Below are positions 27,507 to 37,368 of a stretch of 64,000 bases of DNA, in pieces. A program made the translations under genes and the position numbers. The stretch covers positions 744,001 through 808,000 of the forward strand of contig NC_007677.1 of assembly GCF_000013045.1 (NCBI RefSeq), read 5' to 3'. Below the pieces are notes generated by a model. That model had not been told where the DNA came from and did not search any database. It saw only the letters and a list, made by a program, of their open reading frames with translations. The stretch's first letter is position 1. Each line of letters opens with the position of its first letter. The DNA comes from Salinibacter ruber DSM 13855 (GTDB lineage: Bacteria > Bacteroidota > Rhodothermia > Rhodothermales > Salinibacteraceae).

Positions 27507-27894
27507 TCCGCAAGCCTGGCTGGATCGGGCGCGTAGTAACCTGATCCGGTCCCGGCAACGGATGCCGGATGTATACCTAGAGGATCTCTGTTTTGATGCC
27601 CAACAAGCCGCTGAGAAAGCCCTCAAGGCCCTCTGTATTGAGCGTGGGATTGACTTTCCCTACGTGCATGATCTGGCACGCCTCGTGACGCTGCTTCAAG
27701 ACGAAGGACAGCCTGTGCCTGACGCAGTGCGGGAAGCCGGGCGGCTTACACGCTACGTAGTCCTCACGTGCTACCCTGGGTTGGACGATCCCGTAAGCGA
27801 GGACGATTACGAACGGGCTGTAGCAATCGCTGAACGTGTCGTGGAGTGGGTGGAGGGCCATGTCGAAACGGGCGGGGAGACGCCAGACTCATAA
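27475..27894 (+). CDS. HEPN-domain protein, pair 3
   Basis: A 139-residue HEPN protein of the PF05168 type: [26 protein letters not shown], and [15 protein letters not shown] in order, then [10 protein letters not shown]. The GTG at 27475 is preceded by a near-perfect AGGAGGT ribosome site 5 bp upstream, which decides the start over the ATG at 27454. It overlaps the nucleotidyltransferase gene, forming the third NTase/HEPN module in this stretch, just before the rhamnose genes. Confidence 0.85.
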   Translation: MPHEKQRRPDDPQAWLDRARSNLIRSRQRMPDVYLEDLCFDAQQAAEKALKALCIERGIDFPYVHDLARLVTLLQDEGQPVPDAVREAGRLTRYVVLTCYPGLDDPVSEDDYERAVAIAERVVEWVEGHVETGGETPDS

Positions 27895-27917
27895 GCGGAC
27901 TGACGCGATCCAGTCGC

Positions 27918-28946
27918 ATGAACGACACCCTTCTTGTCACCGGTGGGGCCGGTTTTATCGGCTCGGCGGTGGTGCGCCACCTCATCCAAGAGACCGAGGC
28001 GACGGTTGTCACAGTCGACGCCCTCACCTACGCCGGGCATCGCGAAAACCTCGCGCCGGTGATGGAAAGTCCCCGTCACCATTTCGAGCAGGAGGACATC
28101 ACCGACGCCCCGGTGATGCATCGGCTGTTCGAGGAGCATGAGCCAGATGGGGCAATCCACCTCGCGGCGGAGTCGCACGTGGACCGCTCCATCGGCGGCC
28201 CCGCCGCCTTCGTGCAGACGAATGTGGTCGGCACGCAGGTGCTGCTGGAGGCGGCGCGGACCTACTGGGAAGACCAGGGCCGGCCGGGCGGCTTTCGCTT
28301 CCTCCACGTCTCGACCGACGAGGTGTACGGGGAGCTCGGGGAGACCGGCGCGTTCACGGAGGAGACGCCCTACGACCCGAGTTCCCCGTATTCGGCCAGC
28401 AAGGCCGGGGCCGACCACCTCGCCCGGGCGTGGCACCGCACCTACGACCTGCCGGTGCTCATCACGAACTGCTCGAACAACTACGGCCCGCATCAGCACC
28501 CGGAGAAGCTGATTCCGGTCGTGATCCTGAATGCCTTAGAGGGTGAGCCCATTCCGGTGTACGGCGACGGGAAAAATGTGCGCGATTGGCTTTACGTGAA
28601 GGACCATGTGCGGGCCCTGCTGCGCGTGCTGACTGAGGGGAGAGTGGGCGAAACCTACAACATCGGGGGGGGGCAGGAGCGAGAGAACATTGCGGTCGTC
28701 CGCCAGATTTGTGATATCCTCGATGAGACGCGGCCGCCGGGCAGCACCCTTGAGACGAAGAGCCACCACGACCTGATTACATTTGTGGAGGATCGGCCGG
28801 GGCACGACTGGCGCTACGCCATCGACGCGAGCAAAATCGAAGGCGAGCTCGGGTGGGCGCCTGAGGTCTCGTTTGAGGAGGGCCTGCGCCGGACGGTCGA
28901 CTGGTACGTAGAGCACCGCGACTGGGTGCGGGCGGTGCAGGGCTGA
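27918..28946 (+). CDS. rfbB: dTDP-glucose 4,6-dehydratase
   Basis: Second step of dTDP-L-rhamnose synthesis, making dTDP-4-keto-6-deoxyglucose. An extended SDR with NAD motif [11 protein letters not shown] near residue 8, [10 protein letters not shown] near 133, the active-site [11 protein letters not shown] (YxxxK) near 157 and the family-specific [20 protein letters not shown] at 27918 chosen; the longer reading overlaps the HEPN gene. It opens a four-gene rhamnose group (B, A, C, D) on one strand. Confidence 0.97.
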   Translation: MNDTLLVTGGAGFIGSAVVRHLIQETEATVVTVDALTYAGHRENLAPVMESPRHHFEQEDITDAPVMHRLFEEHEPDGAIHLAAESHVDRSIGGPAAFVQTNVVGTQVLLEAARTYWEDQGRPGGFRFLHVSTDEVYGELGETGAFTEETPYDPSSPYSASKAGADHLARAWHRTYDLPVLITNCSNNYGPHQHPEKLIPVVILNALEGEPIPVYGDGKNVRDWLYVKDHVRALLRVLTEGRVGETYNIGGGQERENIAVVRQICDILDETRPPGSTLETKSHHDLITFVEDRPGHDWRYAIDASKIEGELGWAPEVSFEEGLRRTVDWYVEHRDWVRAVQG

Positions 28947-29168
28947 GGGTTGGGGGGACTCTAATTTGACGGTTGTCACGCAGCACGAGATGCGCAATAC
29001 GAAATACGCAATACACGGGTGAGACAAATTGGTGCGTGAACCGTGAAGGGGGAGGAAGGCAGTACGGGCCAACTTGCTTGCATATCATGCATCATTCCTC
29101 ACGAGTCGCTCCTCACGCACCACGTGCGTTGACGAAGCGCCTACGCATCGAAGCGCAGCTTTGACAGG
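28947..29168. repeat. Intergenic spacer with ATACG-type repeat upstream of rfbA
   Basis: The spacer contains GCGCAATACGAAATACGCAA and adjoining units at 28990-29020, very similar to the string between otsA and otsB. No gene seen. Confidence 0.55.
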
Positions 29169-30101
29169 ATGAGCAACGACGAAACGGACCCTTCAACACG
29201 TACCCGAAAGGGCATCCTGCTGGCCGGCGGCGCCGGCACGCGGCTGTACCCGGCCACCCGGGCGGTGAGCAAGCAGCTCGTGCCCGTCTACGACAAGCCG
29301 ATGGTGTACTACCCGCTGTCGACGCTGATGCGGGCGGGCATCCGGGACATCCTGCTCATCTCGACGCCGAAGGACCTGCCCCGGTTTGAAGACCTGCTGG
29401 GGGACGGGCGCCAGTGGGGCCTGAGTCTCCGCTACGCCGAGCAGCCGGAGCCGAAGGGCATCGCGCAGGCGCTTACGATCGGGGCCGACTTCATCGGCGG
29501 CGACGACGTATGTCTGATTCTCGGTGATAACATCTTCTACGGGGATAGGCTGAGCGAAAAGCTGCGCCGGGCGTCCGGGCAGCCCTCGGGAGGGACCGTG
29601 TTCGCCTACTACGTAAGCGACCCGGAGCGCTACGGGGTCGTGGACTTCGACGCGGCGGGGCGGGCCCTCGCCATCGAGGAGAAGCCCGACGTGCCGCCCT
29701 CCAACTACGCCGTCACAGGGCTCTACTTCTACGACAGTAGCGTCGTGGACGTCGCCGAGGGGCTGGAGCCGTCCGATCGGGGCGAGCTGGAAATTACGGA
29801 CGTGAACCGGCACTACCTCCAGGAGGGGCAGCTCCAGGTCGAAACCCTCGGGCGGGGCATGGCGTGGCTCGATACCGGCACGCACGACTCGCTGCTGCAG
29901 GCGGCGAACTTCGTGCAGACGATCGAGGCGCGCCAGGGCCTCAAGATCAGTTGCCCCGAGGAGATTGCCTGGCAACAGGGCTGGATTGAGGCCAACGACG
30001 TGGTGCGGATCGGCCGGTCGATGGACAACAACGCCTACGGCCAGTACCTGCTCGACCTCGTGGAGCGCGCCGAGAGCGACACCACACCCACCTCCGCCTA
30101 G
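29169..30101 (+). CDS. rfbA: Glucose-1-phosphate thymidylyltransferase
   Basis: First step of dTDP-rhamnose synthesis: glucose-1-phosphate plus dTTP to dTDP-glucose. Signature [20 protein letters not shown] near residue 17 and [19 protein letters not shown] near 175 are diagnostic. An N-terminal extension of about 12 acidic residues is present. Length 310 aa is slightly above the usual 290. Followed 28 bp later by rfbC. Confidence 0.97.
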   Translation: MSNDETDPSTRTRKGILLAGGAGTRLYPATRAVSKQLVPVYDKPMVYYPLSTLMRAGIRDILLISTPKDLPRFEDLLGDGRQWGLSLRYAEQPEPKGIAQALTIGADFIGGDDVCLILGDNIFYGDRLSEKLRRASGQPSGGTVFAYYVSDPERYGVVDFDAAGRALAIEEKPDVPPSNYAVTGLYFYDSSVVDVAEGLEPSDRGELEITDVNRHYLQEGQLQVETLGRGMAWLDTGTHDSLLQAANFVQTIEARQGLKISCPEEIAWQQGWIEANDVVRIGRSMDNNAYGQYLLDLVERAESDTTPTSA

Positions 30102-30129
30102 CCCGCCTGTTTCCCTGTCCTCCTGTCCG

Positions 30130-30690
30130 ATGACCGTTTCTGAGACCTCCCTTCCCGGCGTGCGCCTGATCGAGCCGGACGTCTACACGGACGATCGCGG
30201 CTCGTTCGCCGAGCTGTGGAACGTGCGGGACTACGGCCACCACGGCCTTGACGTCACGTTCGTGCAGGACAACCTGTCCCGGTCCCGCGAAGGGGTACTG
30301 CGGGGGCTGCACTTCCAGAACCCCCGGGCGCAGGGGAAGCTGATTTCGGTGCTGGAGGGTGCCGTCTACGACGTGGTCGTCGACGTGCGGGCGGGGGCGG
30401 ATACGTTTGGAGCGTGGGAGGGGCAGGTCCTCTCGGCCGAGAACGCGCGGCAGCTGTACGTGCCGGAGGGCTACGCCCACGGCTTCGTGGCGACGAGCGG
30501 CGAGGTCCTCTTCCATTACAAGTGCACCGACTTCTACCACCCGGAGGCCGACCGGACGGTCCGGTGGGACGACCCGGCCCTTGGCATCGACTGGCCAACA
30601 GAAGACCCGATCCTGTCGGAGAAGGATGCGGGGGCGCCTGCGCTGGACGAAATCCCCCGCGAGGCCCTTCGGTTCGACGACGTGCGATGA
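30130..30690 (+). CDS. rfbC: dTDP-4-dehydrorhamnose 3,5-epimerase
   Basis: A cupin-fold epimerase, third step to dTDP-rhamnose. The hallmark SREGVLRGLHFQNPRAQGKL near residue 54, with the catalytic His, and VVDVRAG near 82 are present; the catalytic Tyr region is FYHPEADRTVRWDDPALGI near 135. Length (186 aa) is typical. It is followed 12 bp later by rfbD. Confidence 0.97.
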   Translation: MTVSETSLPGVRLIEPDVYTDDRGSFAELWNVRDYGHHGLDVTFVQDNLSRSREGVLRGLHFQNPRAQGKLISVLEGAVYDVVVDVRAGADTFGAWEGQVLSAENARQLYVPEGYAHGFVATSGEVLFHYKCTDFYHPEADRTVRWDDPALGIDWPTEDPILSEKDAGAPALDEIPREALRFDDVR

Positions 30691-30702
30691 CATCGACCCG
30701 CA

Positions 30703-31611
30703 ATGCCCGACGCGACCGCTTCCATTCTGCTGCTCGGCGCCACCGGCCAGGTGGGCCACGCGCTGAGGCGTACCCTCGCGCCGCTCGGCCGAGTGCACAC
30801 GCCAGGCCGCGCCGCGGTGGACCTGACGGACCTGACGTCCGTGCGGGCGGCGGTGCGAGAGTTGGGGCCGGACCTTGTCGTAAACGCGGCGGCCTATACC
30901 GACGTGGACGGGGCGGAGGAGGAGCCAGGGCGGGCGGCCCGGATCAACGCCGAGGCGCCCCGCGTGCTGGCCGAGGCGGCCCGGGCAGTGGGGGCCTGGC
31001 TGGTGCACTACTCCACGGACTACGTGTTTGGCGGGACGAAGCGCGCCCCGTACACCGAGGCCGACGCCCCCAGCCCCATTAGCGTATACGGGCGAACGAA
31101 GCGGGACGGGGAGGCGGCCATTCAGGCCGTCGGCGGGCGCCACCTCATCCTGCGCACGAGCTGGGTGTACAGCCGCCGCCGCTCGAATTTCGTGCGGACC
31201 ATGCTGGGCCTGGCGGCCGAGAACGACCGGCTGACCGTGGTGGACGACCAGATCGGCGTGCCGACCTGGGCGGGCTGGTGCGCGGAGGCGACGGCGTCGG
31301 TCTGCGAGCGTCTCCTCGCGGACGACGCCGCGCCGGAGGCCGGGTGCTACCACCTCGCCGGCACAGGCCAGACGAGCTGGTACGGCCTCGCCCGGGCGGT
31401 CTTCGCGCAGTTTGGGCGCACGGACGTGGCGGCCCAGCCGGTGTCGTCGGACGAATACGAAACGGCCGCGCCCCGCCCGGCCTACACCGTGCTCGACTCC
31501 AGCCGCGCCCGGGCCGCGTTCGACCTGCCGGCCACGACGTGGACGGCGCAGCTGGACCGGTTCCGCAAGCGCGTGCGGACTGCCGGCGGGGAGCGCCTGG
31601 CGCGCGGCTGA
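30703..31611 (+). CDS. rfbD: dTDP-4-dehydrorhamnose reductase
   Basis: Final step to dTDP-L-rhamnose. SDR with GATGQVGHAL near residue 12, NAAAYTDVDGAE, and YGRTKRDGE (YxxxK) near residue 128, followed by RTSWVYS. Length 302 aa is normal. The rhamnose genes end here; the next gene begins 198 bp later and encodes polysaccharide export. Confidence 0.97.
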   Translation: MPDATASILLLGATGQVGHALRRTLAPLGRVHTPGRAAVDLTDLTSVRAAVRELGPDLVVNAAAYTDVDGAEEEPGRAARINAEAPRVLAEAARAVGAWLVHYSTDYVFGGTKRAPYTEADAPSPISVYGRTKRDGEAAIQAVGGRHLILRTSWVYSRRRSNFVRTMLGLAAENDRLTVVDDQIGVPTWAGWCAEATASVCERLLADDAAPEAGCYHLAGTGQTSWYGLARAVFAQFGRTDVAAQPVSSDEYETAAPRPAYTVLDSSRARAAFDLPATTWTAQLDRFRKRVRTAGGERLARG

Positions 31612-31809
31612 TGGGCGGGCGGGATTTCGGTGGCGTACCAGCGAATATTCGAAAAAGTTGTCGGGTACAGTCGGAATTGGTTCGCCTTTTTACCTGGCAT
31701 TGCCTAACAAACATCTCTGGCTTGTCCCTTCTGCTGTCACGGTACCCTGTTCGTGTGGCGGTAGTCGGGTAGCCTCTACTGCTTTTCTTTCAACTCGACT
31801 ACAGCTGCA

Positions 31810-34800
31810 ATGCGTTGGATCTCCTCAACACTGTGCGTCTTCCTTGTTGCCCTGACTGTTTTTCCCGGGGCGGTTCAAGCTCAGCAGCGAAGTGATCTAC
31901 CGGAGGAGGCTCAGCAAGCGCTGGAGGAGCGGGAGATGACAGTTCAAGAGGCGCGCCAGCGCCTACGGCAGTTGGGCATCGATCCCAACAACCCTGAGCA
32001 GGCTGCTCAGCGAGCCCGTGAGTTGGGCGTATCAGAAGCACGGATACAGGCGCTCCTTCAAGCCGTACAGGACCGACAGGGAGACGGCGGGGGCATGCAG
32101 AGCACAGGTGGCTCAGTTGCGCCACCTGCGCCGACGCTCTCTGGAACGCCAGGAATTGAGCCCGACAGTATCTCCGTTGACCAGTTGCCGGTGGACGTCG
32201 CAGCGACCGTCCCACTTCGCAGTGAAAGTCAAATTCGGCAGGTGCGCATAGGCTTCCTCACCGCGGATGGAGACTCAGTGGAGGTGCAAGACGTAAACCG
32301 CATCGGTGGGTCCGTCATCGACGGGCAGTGGCGTGGTAGGGTGACAGTACCGAGAGAAACGGGCGTTGGCACTTGGGGGCTCTACGTTCGGGTGGCGAAC
32401 CAGGATACAAGCACAGTACTTCCCACTGGTCGCGAGCTGAAAATCGTAGAGCAAATGGAGCAGCGTCCCACGGGTGCAGCGGAGACGCTGCCGTACTTCG
32501 GGTACGACACTTTTGAAACTATTCCTGAGGCCTTCACTCCTCAGTCTACAGGCCCGGTTGATGGAAGCTACGTGGTAGGGCCGCAAGACGAACTCCGGCT
32601 CACAGTGTGGGGAGGTGCAGAGTTCACATATGATCTCCAAGTTGACCGCGGAGGTCGGGTGACAGTGCCCAATGTAGGACAGTTCACCGTGTCCGGCAAG
32701 TCGCTCGACGAGCTGCGCAGAGAGATGAAACAGTGGCTCTCCCAGAGCTACTCAGGCCTTACGAGCGACCCACCAACGGTTTACATGGACCTCACGCTCA
32801 CCCGCGTGCGACCCACACAGGTCTTTGTGCTTGGCGAGGTACCACAACCTGGAGGATACACCGTCAGCAGCTTTGCAACTGTCTTCAATGCCCTCTACAG
32901 CGTCGGCGGGCCGCTGCGCCGTGGGAGCCTGCGCAACATCAGCGTCATCCGCGACGGAGAGGTGGTCGAGACCGTCGACCTGTACGACTATCTTTTGGAG
33001 GGCTACAGCCCCGATCCAGTACAGCTGCAGAGCAACGATTACATCTTTGTGCCGCCTCGCGGGGAAACCGTCGCCATCACGGGGCCGGTCAAGCGCCCGG
33101 CATACTACGAGATGAAAGAGAGCGAGACGGTCGCGGACTTGATCGACTACGCGGGCGGCCTCCAGCCGAACGCCTACACCAAGCGCTTCCAGATCGAGCG
33201 CATTGTGCCACCCTCTGAACGGGAGGACCCGTCCGTTGCCCGTGAGGTGCTCGACGCCAGCCTGCAGGCAGCCCGCGCCGACACCGCGCAGGTGCCGCTT
33301 GCCGACGGTGACCGCGTTAAGGTCCTGTCCCTTACGGAAGCTCAGGACCAGGCCGTAAAGGCGCGGGTCGACGCCGCAGAGGTCACGGGAGCGGTCTTCC
33401 AGCCCGGGCAGTACGAGATCGGGGGACCGGTGCGCACGGTTAAGGACCTGATCGAGCAAGCCGACGGCCTCACAGGCGATGCGTACCGCCAGCAAGCTGA
33501 TCTTGTGCGGATTGGCGACACCCTGAGCGAGACGAGCCGATCCCTTGACCTCCAGGCCGTCATGAACGATCAGCCTCAGGCTAACGTCGTTCTCCAGCCG
33601 GGTGACAGCCTGCACGTCTCCTCTATTCAAGAGATGAGAGGGAACCGGCAGGTCCGCATCACAGGCAATGTGCGCGACCCTGGAAGCTATCGCTTCCGAA
33701 AGGGCATGACGATTCGGAGCCTGTTGCAGAAGGCTGGCGGGCTGACCGACGACGAGTACCTCAAGGACGTCTTTCTGGGCCGGGCCGACCTATTCCGGGT
33801 CTCGCGCGATGGGGGGGAGGAGCGGATTATTCCGTTTCACCTGGGCGACGCTCTGGCGGGAGAGGGCATGGCTGACCGCGAGCTGCGCCCAGAAGATGAG
33901 ATTCGCGTCTACCCCGCGACTGTCGGGCGTCTAGAGGAGAAGTTTGTTCGGATCAGCGGGGCCGTTCAAGACGCTGGCCGCTACGCGTTCCGCGACAACA
34001 TGACGCTCAAGGATGCTATTCTCCAGGCGAACGGGTTTGGCGAAGGAGCATCTCTACAGGAAGTAGAGATCACTCGGATGGTAGAAAAGAAGGATGAGGA
34101 AGGGCAGCGTGCCAGCAGTATCTCAGTTCCCCTTGTAAAGCGGGACATAGACCCTAAAGATGTGAACTTCTCAGTTCAAGATACAGCGCGTGCTCTAGAG
34201 GCAGCCGAAAACTTCGACCTGCAGCACCGAGACCGCATTTTCGTGCGAGAGAGCCCCTCCTTTCAGCCACAGGAAACGGTTTCAGTCGAAGGGGAGGTGC
34301 GGTATCCTGGCGAATACACGATTCTTCAAGACAACGAGCGCCTTTCCAGCGTCATCCAGCGGGCTGGGGGCGTTTTGCCCACCGGCTACTTGAAAGGCGG
34401 GCGGCTCATCCGACCAGAAGAGAATCAGGGGGGGCAGGGGTTTCAGGTTCAGCGAGACGGGCAGCAAGTCATCGTGGAGATGAGACGAGCCGTGCGGGGC
34501 AATCCGGCTGAAGATCTCATCCTCCGCCCGGGCGATGAGATTGTGATTCCGACTCAGCCGAATACGGTATCTGTGCGAGGGAACGTGGCGAATGAGGGTT
34601 TGATCAAGCATGAAGAGGGCCGGCGCGTAGGCTATTACCTCGACCGTGCTGGAGGAACGCGCCAGAATACCCAAGATGTGTTCCTCACCCAGGCGTCCGG
34701 CGCCACCTTTGAGGTGAACACGGGTTGGTTCCGGCGCGCCCCTGTCGTGGACGATGGGGCTGTCATCCGGGTTGAGGCCGAGCCTGAACAAGACCAAGAG

Positions 34801-34890
34801 ATTGACTACTCTGAGATTGCCTCCAACGTGGCACAGGTCGTCTCAAGCACTCTGAGTTTGATCGTGCTCGCGACCCAGGCCTTCAACTAG
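31810..34890 (+). CDS. Multi-SLBB outer-membrane polysaccharide export protein (Wza-like)
   Basis: A 1026-residue export protein. A signal peptide (to about residue 25, VQAQ) is followed by a Gln/Glu-rich helical stretch, then the polysaccharide export domain (about 245-345; SYVVGPQDELRLTVWG) and a chain of about six SLBB beta-grasp repeats, each recognisable by G.V..PG.Y patterns. The last about 20 residues (STLSLIVLATQAF) are hydrophobic. It is far longer than E. coli Wza (about 380 aa) but matches long SLBB proteins of Bacteroidota. It would form the outer-membrane and periplasmic conduit for the polysaccharide. Confidence 0.9.
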   Translation: MRWISSTLCVFLVALTVFPGAVQAQQRSDLPEEAQQALEEREMTVQEARQRLRQLGIDPNNPEQAAQRARELGVSEARIQALLQAVQDRQGDGGGMQSTGGSVAPPAPTLSGTPGIEPDSISVDQLPVDVAATVPLRSESQIRQVRIGFLTADGDSVEVQDVNRIGGSVIDGQWRGRVTVPRETGVGTWGLYVRVANQDTSTVLPTGRELKIVEQMEQRPTGAAETLPYFGYDTFETIPEAFTPQSTGPVDGSYVVGPQDELRLTVWGGAEFTYDLQVDRGGRVTVPNVGQFTVSGKSLDELRREMKQWLSQSYSGLTSDPPTVYMDLTLTRVRPTQVFVLGEVPQPGGYTVSSFATVFNALYSVGGPLRRGSLRNISVIRDGEVVETVDLYDYLLEGYSPDPVQLQSNDYIFVPPRGETVAITGPVKRPAYYEMKESETVADLIDYAGGLQPNAYTKRFQIERIVPPSEREDPSVAREVLDASLQAARADTAQVPLADGDRVKVLSLTEAQDQAVKARVDAAEVTGAVFQPGQYEIGGPVRTVKDLIEQADGLTGDAYRQQADLVRIGDTLSETSRSLDLQAVMNDQPQANVVLQPGDSLHVSSIQEMRGNRQVRITGNVRDPGSYRFRKGMTIRSLLQKAGGLTDDEYLKDVFLGRADLFRVSRDGGEERIIPFHLGDALAGEGMADRELRPEDEIRVYPATVGRLEEKFVRISGAVQDAGRYAFRDNMTLKDAILQANGFGEGASLQEVEITRMVEKKDEEGQRASSISVPLVKRDIDPKDVNFSVQDTARALEAAENFDLQHRDRIFVRESPSFQPQETVSVEGEVRYPGEYTILQDNERLSSVIQRAGGVLPTGYLKGGRLIRPEENQGGQGFQVQRDGQQVIVEMRRAVRGNPAEDLILRPGDEIVIPTQPNTVSVRGNVANEGLIKHEEGRRVGYYLDRAGGTRQNTQDVFLTQASGATFEVNTGWFRRAPVVDDGAVIRVEAEPEQDQEIDYSEIASNVAQVVSSTLSLIVLATQAFN

Positions 34891-35542
34891 ACCAAAGGTG
34901 GAATCTACCTCTGAGGCTCGGGTAGGGACACATGCCTCAGTCGGTCACGTCCTGAGTACTCCCTCGCCTCTGGAAATACCTGCGCGAAGTGCCCGTGTGT
35001 GAGCTGTCTTGAAAAGGGTGGACGCTCTCCCGCAGAGGGCGAACGTCCTCCTCGCATGCAAGAAGCTCGTGTGCAAGAAGCCGTGACCGCGCTGCCGAAA
35101 GATGACACCTGCCGAAAACTGCGCTGGTTTCTCGCCTACATCGGGAACTGCACTTGCGGCTTTCCCAGGGGCACCAGATAACCAGAACTCCCCGATATGA
35201 CCGAGCAAAAGGCCAGCGAAGCAGTCCGCATGACCACAGAGATCGACCGCTAATTTCGTTCTGCTCTCTGCAAAGCACGGCTGCATTGGCTACCACAAGC
35301 CGCTCATGTCCCGGTAAACAATAGCTCCAGGCGTTAAAGTGAAGCGATAGGTTCCCTGGCAATCTCGGGAAGAAGGATCCCCCGTGAGGCGAGAACTGGA
35401 GCATCCTGAAGAAAAGCCATGTGAAATGCTAAGAACGGGTTGTGCTGTGGTGTTTGACATGTACTCATCACCGATAGAGGCTCTCCAGAGCCGTTCCGGG
35501 TCGGCCGAGCGCTTCGTTGGGCACGAATCCGATCGTGTAGGA

Positions 35543-36170
35543 CAGTAGCTTCGACACGACGTGCGTCATTGCGCCTCAAACGGACCGAGCCCGGGTCTCT
35601 TCAACCTGAAACTGCCCGGAGAGCGACGAGAAGATGCTCTCGATCCGAGCCCGAGGGCCACGGCGGGAGGCCCGAAGCGCCGTCTTGCCTTCCGATTTGG
35701 CTTTCTTGCCTCGCCGCAGCACATGCCAGAGCGCTTTGCCGCTTTTGCCAAAAAGGATCGCGAGCCAATCGCCGCAGTAGTCCGCCCACGGCCAACACCG
35801 GATAGGCCTTCGCAAGAAAGGCCGACTACCGGGCCTGCCGCTTTGCCTCGGCGGCAAGCAAGTGCACTTGGGCGCGGCGCTCCCTGACATTCGCTGGGCT
35901 GAGCACAAAGTCGCAGATTGATCCGTCGCCAAACACAAGCAGATGCGGCATGAACCCGAAAAAAATTTCCGCTTCGACGGAGAAAATCCCGCCTCAGCGG
36001 CACAAATAGGCATCACCGCCGATCTCCATCGGGGAGACTCGGGCGTGGTGATCTCGTCGGACCGGTCCTCCTGCATGATCGATAAGGTTTGCATGACCGA
36101 CAAGGTGATATCTTCTGGGCGGGGCATGTCCACGTGGCCTGACCCGTTGCGCCACCGAACCCAGTCGGGC
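35543..36170 (-). pseudogene. Decayed IS982-like transposase remnant
   Basis: Translating the minus strand near 35880-36000 gives GGIFSVEAEIFFGFMPHLLV then FGDGSICDFVLSPANVRE, the core of an IS982-type DDE enzyme. It continues RRAQVHLLAAEAKRQAR and, after a stop and shift, VLAVGGLLRRLARDPFWQKR. Internal stops and frame changes show it is dead. Ends are not resolved. Confidence 0.55.
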
Positions 36171-36731
36171 GCAGCTTTCGGGCGGGGGTCGTGGGCGACT
36201 CCAGTGGAGAGTCAGGAACAACTCTTTGGCAGGAGGGCGCATTCGATCACAGCAGCAGGGGCGTCGCCGGTTGAATGAGTGTAGAGTCTCATTCGAGACC
36301 GGAAAACCGCCCCTACTGCTTCTATTTGGCCGGATCACATACCTTCGACGTGTAGCGCAAGCCGTTCTGAGAGGCCAGGCTGGCGGACCGGACGCGCCAC
36401 CTCTTAAAGAGCAACTGCCCCCACGTGTTGAACTGCTATCCGTGCTGCTCAACCGAAGTTGAGGAAACATTGAATCCGGTAGAGGCGCTTGCGAATCTCT
36501 AGGTGAGGGTTCACTATGTGGAACGGTTGAAAGAACATAAGCTCCGACTCCTGTGCTGAGAGTAAACACTGAATTCCTCAGTTCCCAGTGCTTTCAGTCG
36601 ATACATGATCGATGAGTCAGCCGGGAAGGGCTATAGCGTGGAATACTGCCCGGGGAGGCAACCTAGCTGAGGCGAATCTTGCGCAGTTGCGAAACCCGAG
36701 GCACGCTTCTTGGGCGTGACGCAGGTGACCG

Positions 36732-36761
36732 GCGCCGAAACCTCTCGGAAGGTTTCGGCGC
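36732..36761. repeat. Perfect 12-bp inverted repeat (strong hairpin)
   Basis: Arms at 36732-36743 and 36750-36761 (GCGCCGAAACCT and its complement) with a 6-base loop. There is no T-run, so it is not a classical terminator. It could be part of a structured leader or an IS end. Confidence 0.75.
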
Positions 36762-37368
36762 TACCGAAAAGGAGCGGCCAGGAAATGCCATTTTCGAATG
36801 CTGAATGGGACTGACGTGGCGGAGCTGCATCTAGACGTAATATTTGTCTCCTCTCTCTTTAGCCATCTTCTGATCTATGGCGGCCACCGGGAATCGTCGC
36901 TGCCGAGAAACGTCGCTGCCGAGAGGGTAAAGTACATGTTCTCGGAGGGTCCTCTCCTAAGAGGGCCCTGTTCCAAGAGGGTCTTCGGCGAAAAGTAGAG
37001 ATGTGAAGGTAAATTGCCCTCTGGCCCAGTGCCTGACCAAAAGCTCCGAAGGCCTTGCGGATGAGGCTTTCCCACTGCCTATAGGTACCTTCCAACACAC
37101 TTCTCCCTGCAGGGGTAGAAGCGCGCCTGAGCTATTCAGAAACGCTCCGTGTGACATCGGTGCTCGGAAAAAAGATCACACCGACTCAGAACGCCCGTTC
37201 TGGAAAAGTGAGAATCAAGCGCTTGCAAGAGGCGAGCAACACACAGCTGTGAGAAGCGCGCATAAGAACTTCCTCATGCTTGAGAAACTCGCAGCATCCC
37301 TACTGCAGGAAAGGGTAGCTCAATCGATTTTCGATCTTGTAGAACCTCTTTGACACGGTTACGCGCGG

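Larger units (their letters stand above)
34891..37368. other. Decayed 2.5-kb region between the export and co-polymerase genes
   Basis: No intact gene. The middle holds an IS982-like transposase remnant on the minus strand (35543-36170). On either side, readings are broken and composition is intermediate in GC. It contains a strong hairpin (36732-36761) and a 13-base direct repeat GTCGCTGCCGAGA near 36895-36925. It appears to be an insertion that separates two genes usually adjacent in export operons. Confidence 0.6.

Noticed and set aside
34937-35404. 155-codon minus-strand frame after the export gene
   Set aside because: No family similarity and unusual composition; the surrounding DNA is degraded.
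37003-37353. 116-codon plus-strand frame before the co-polymerase gene
   Set aside because: In decayed DNA with no recognisable domain; treated as chance.
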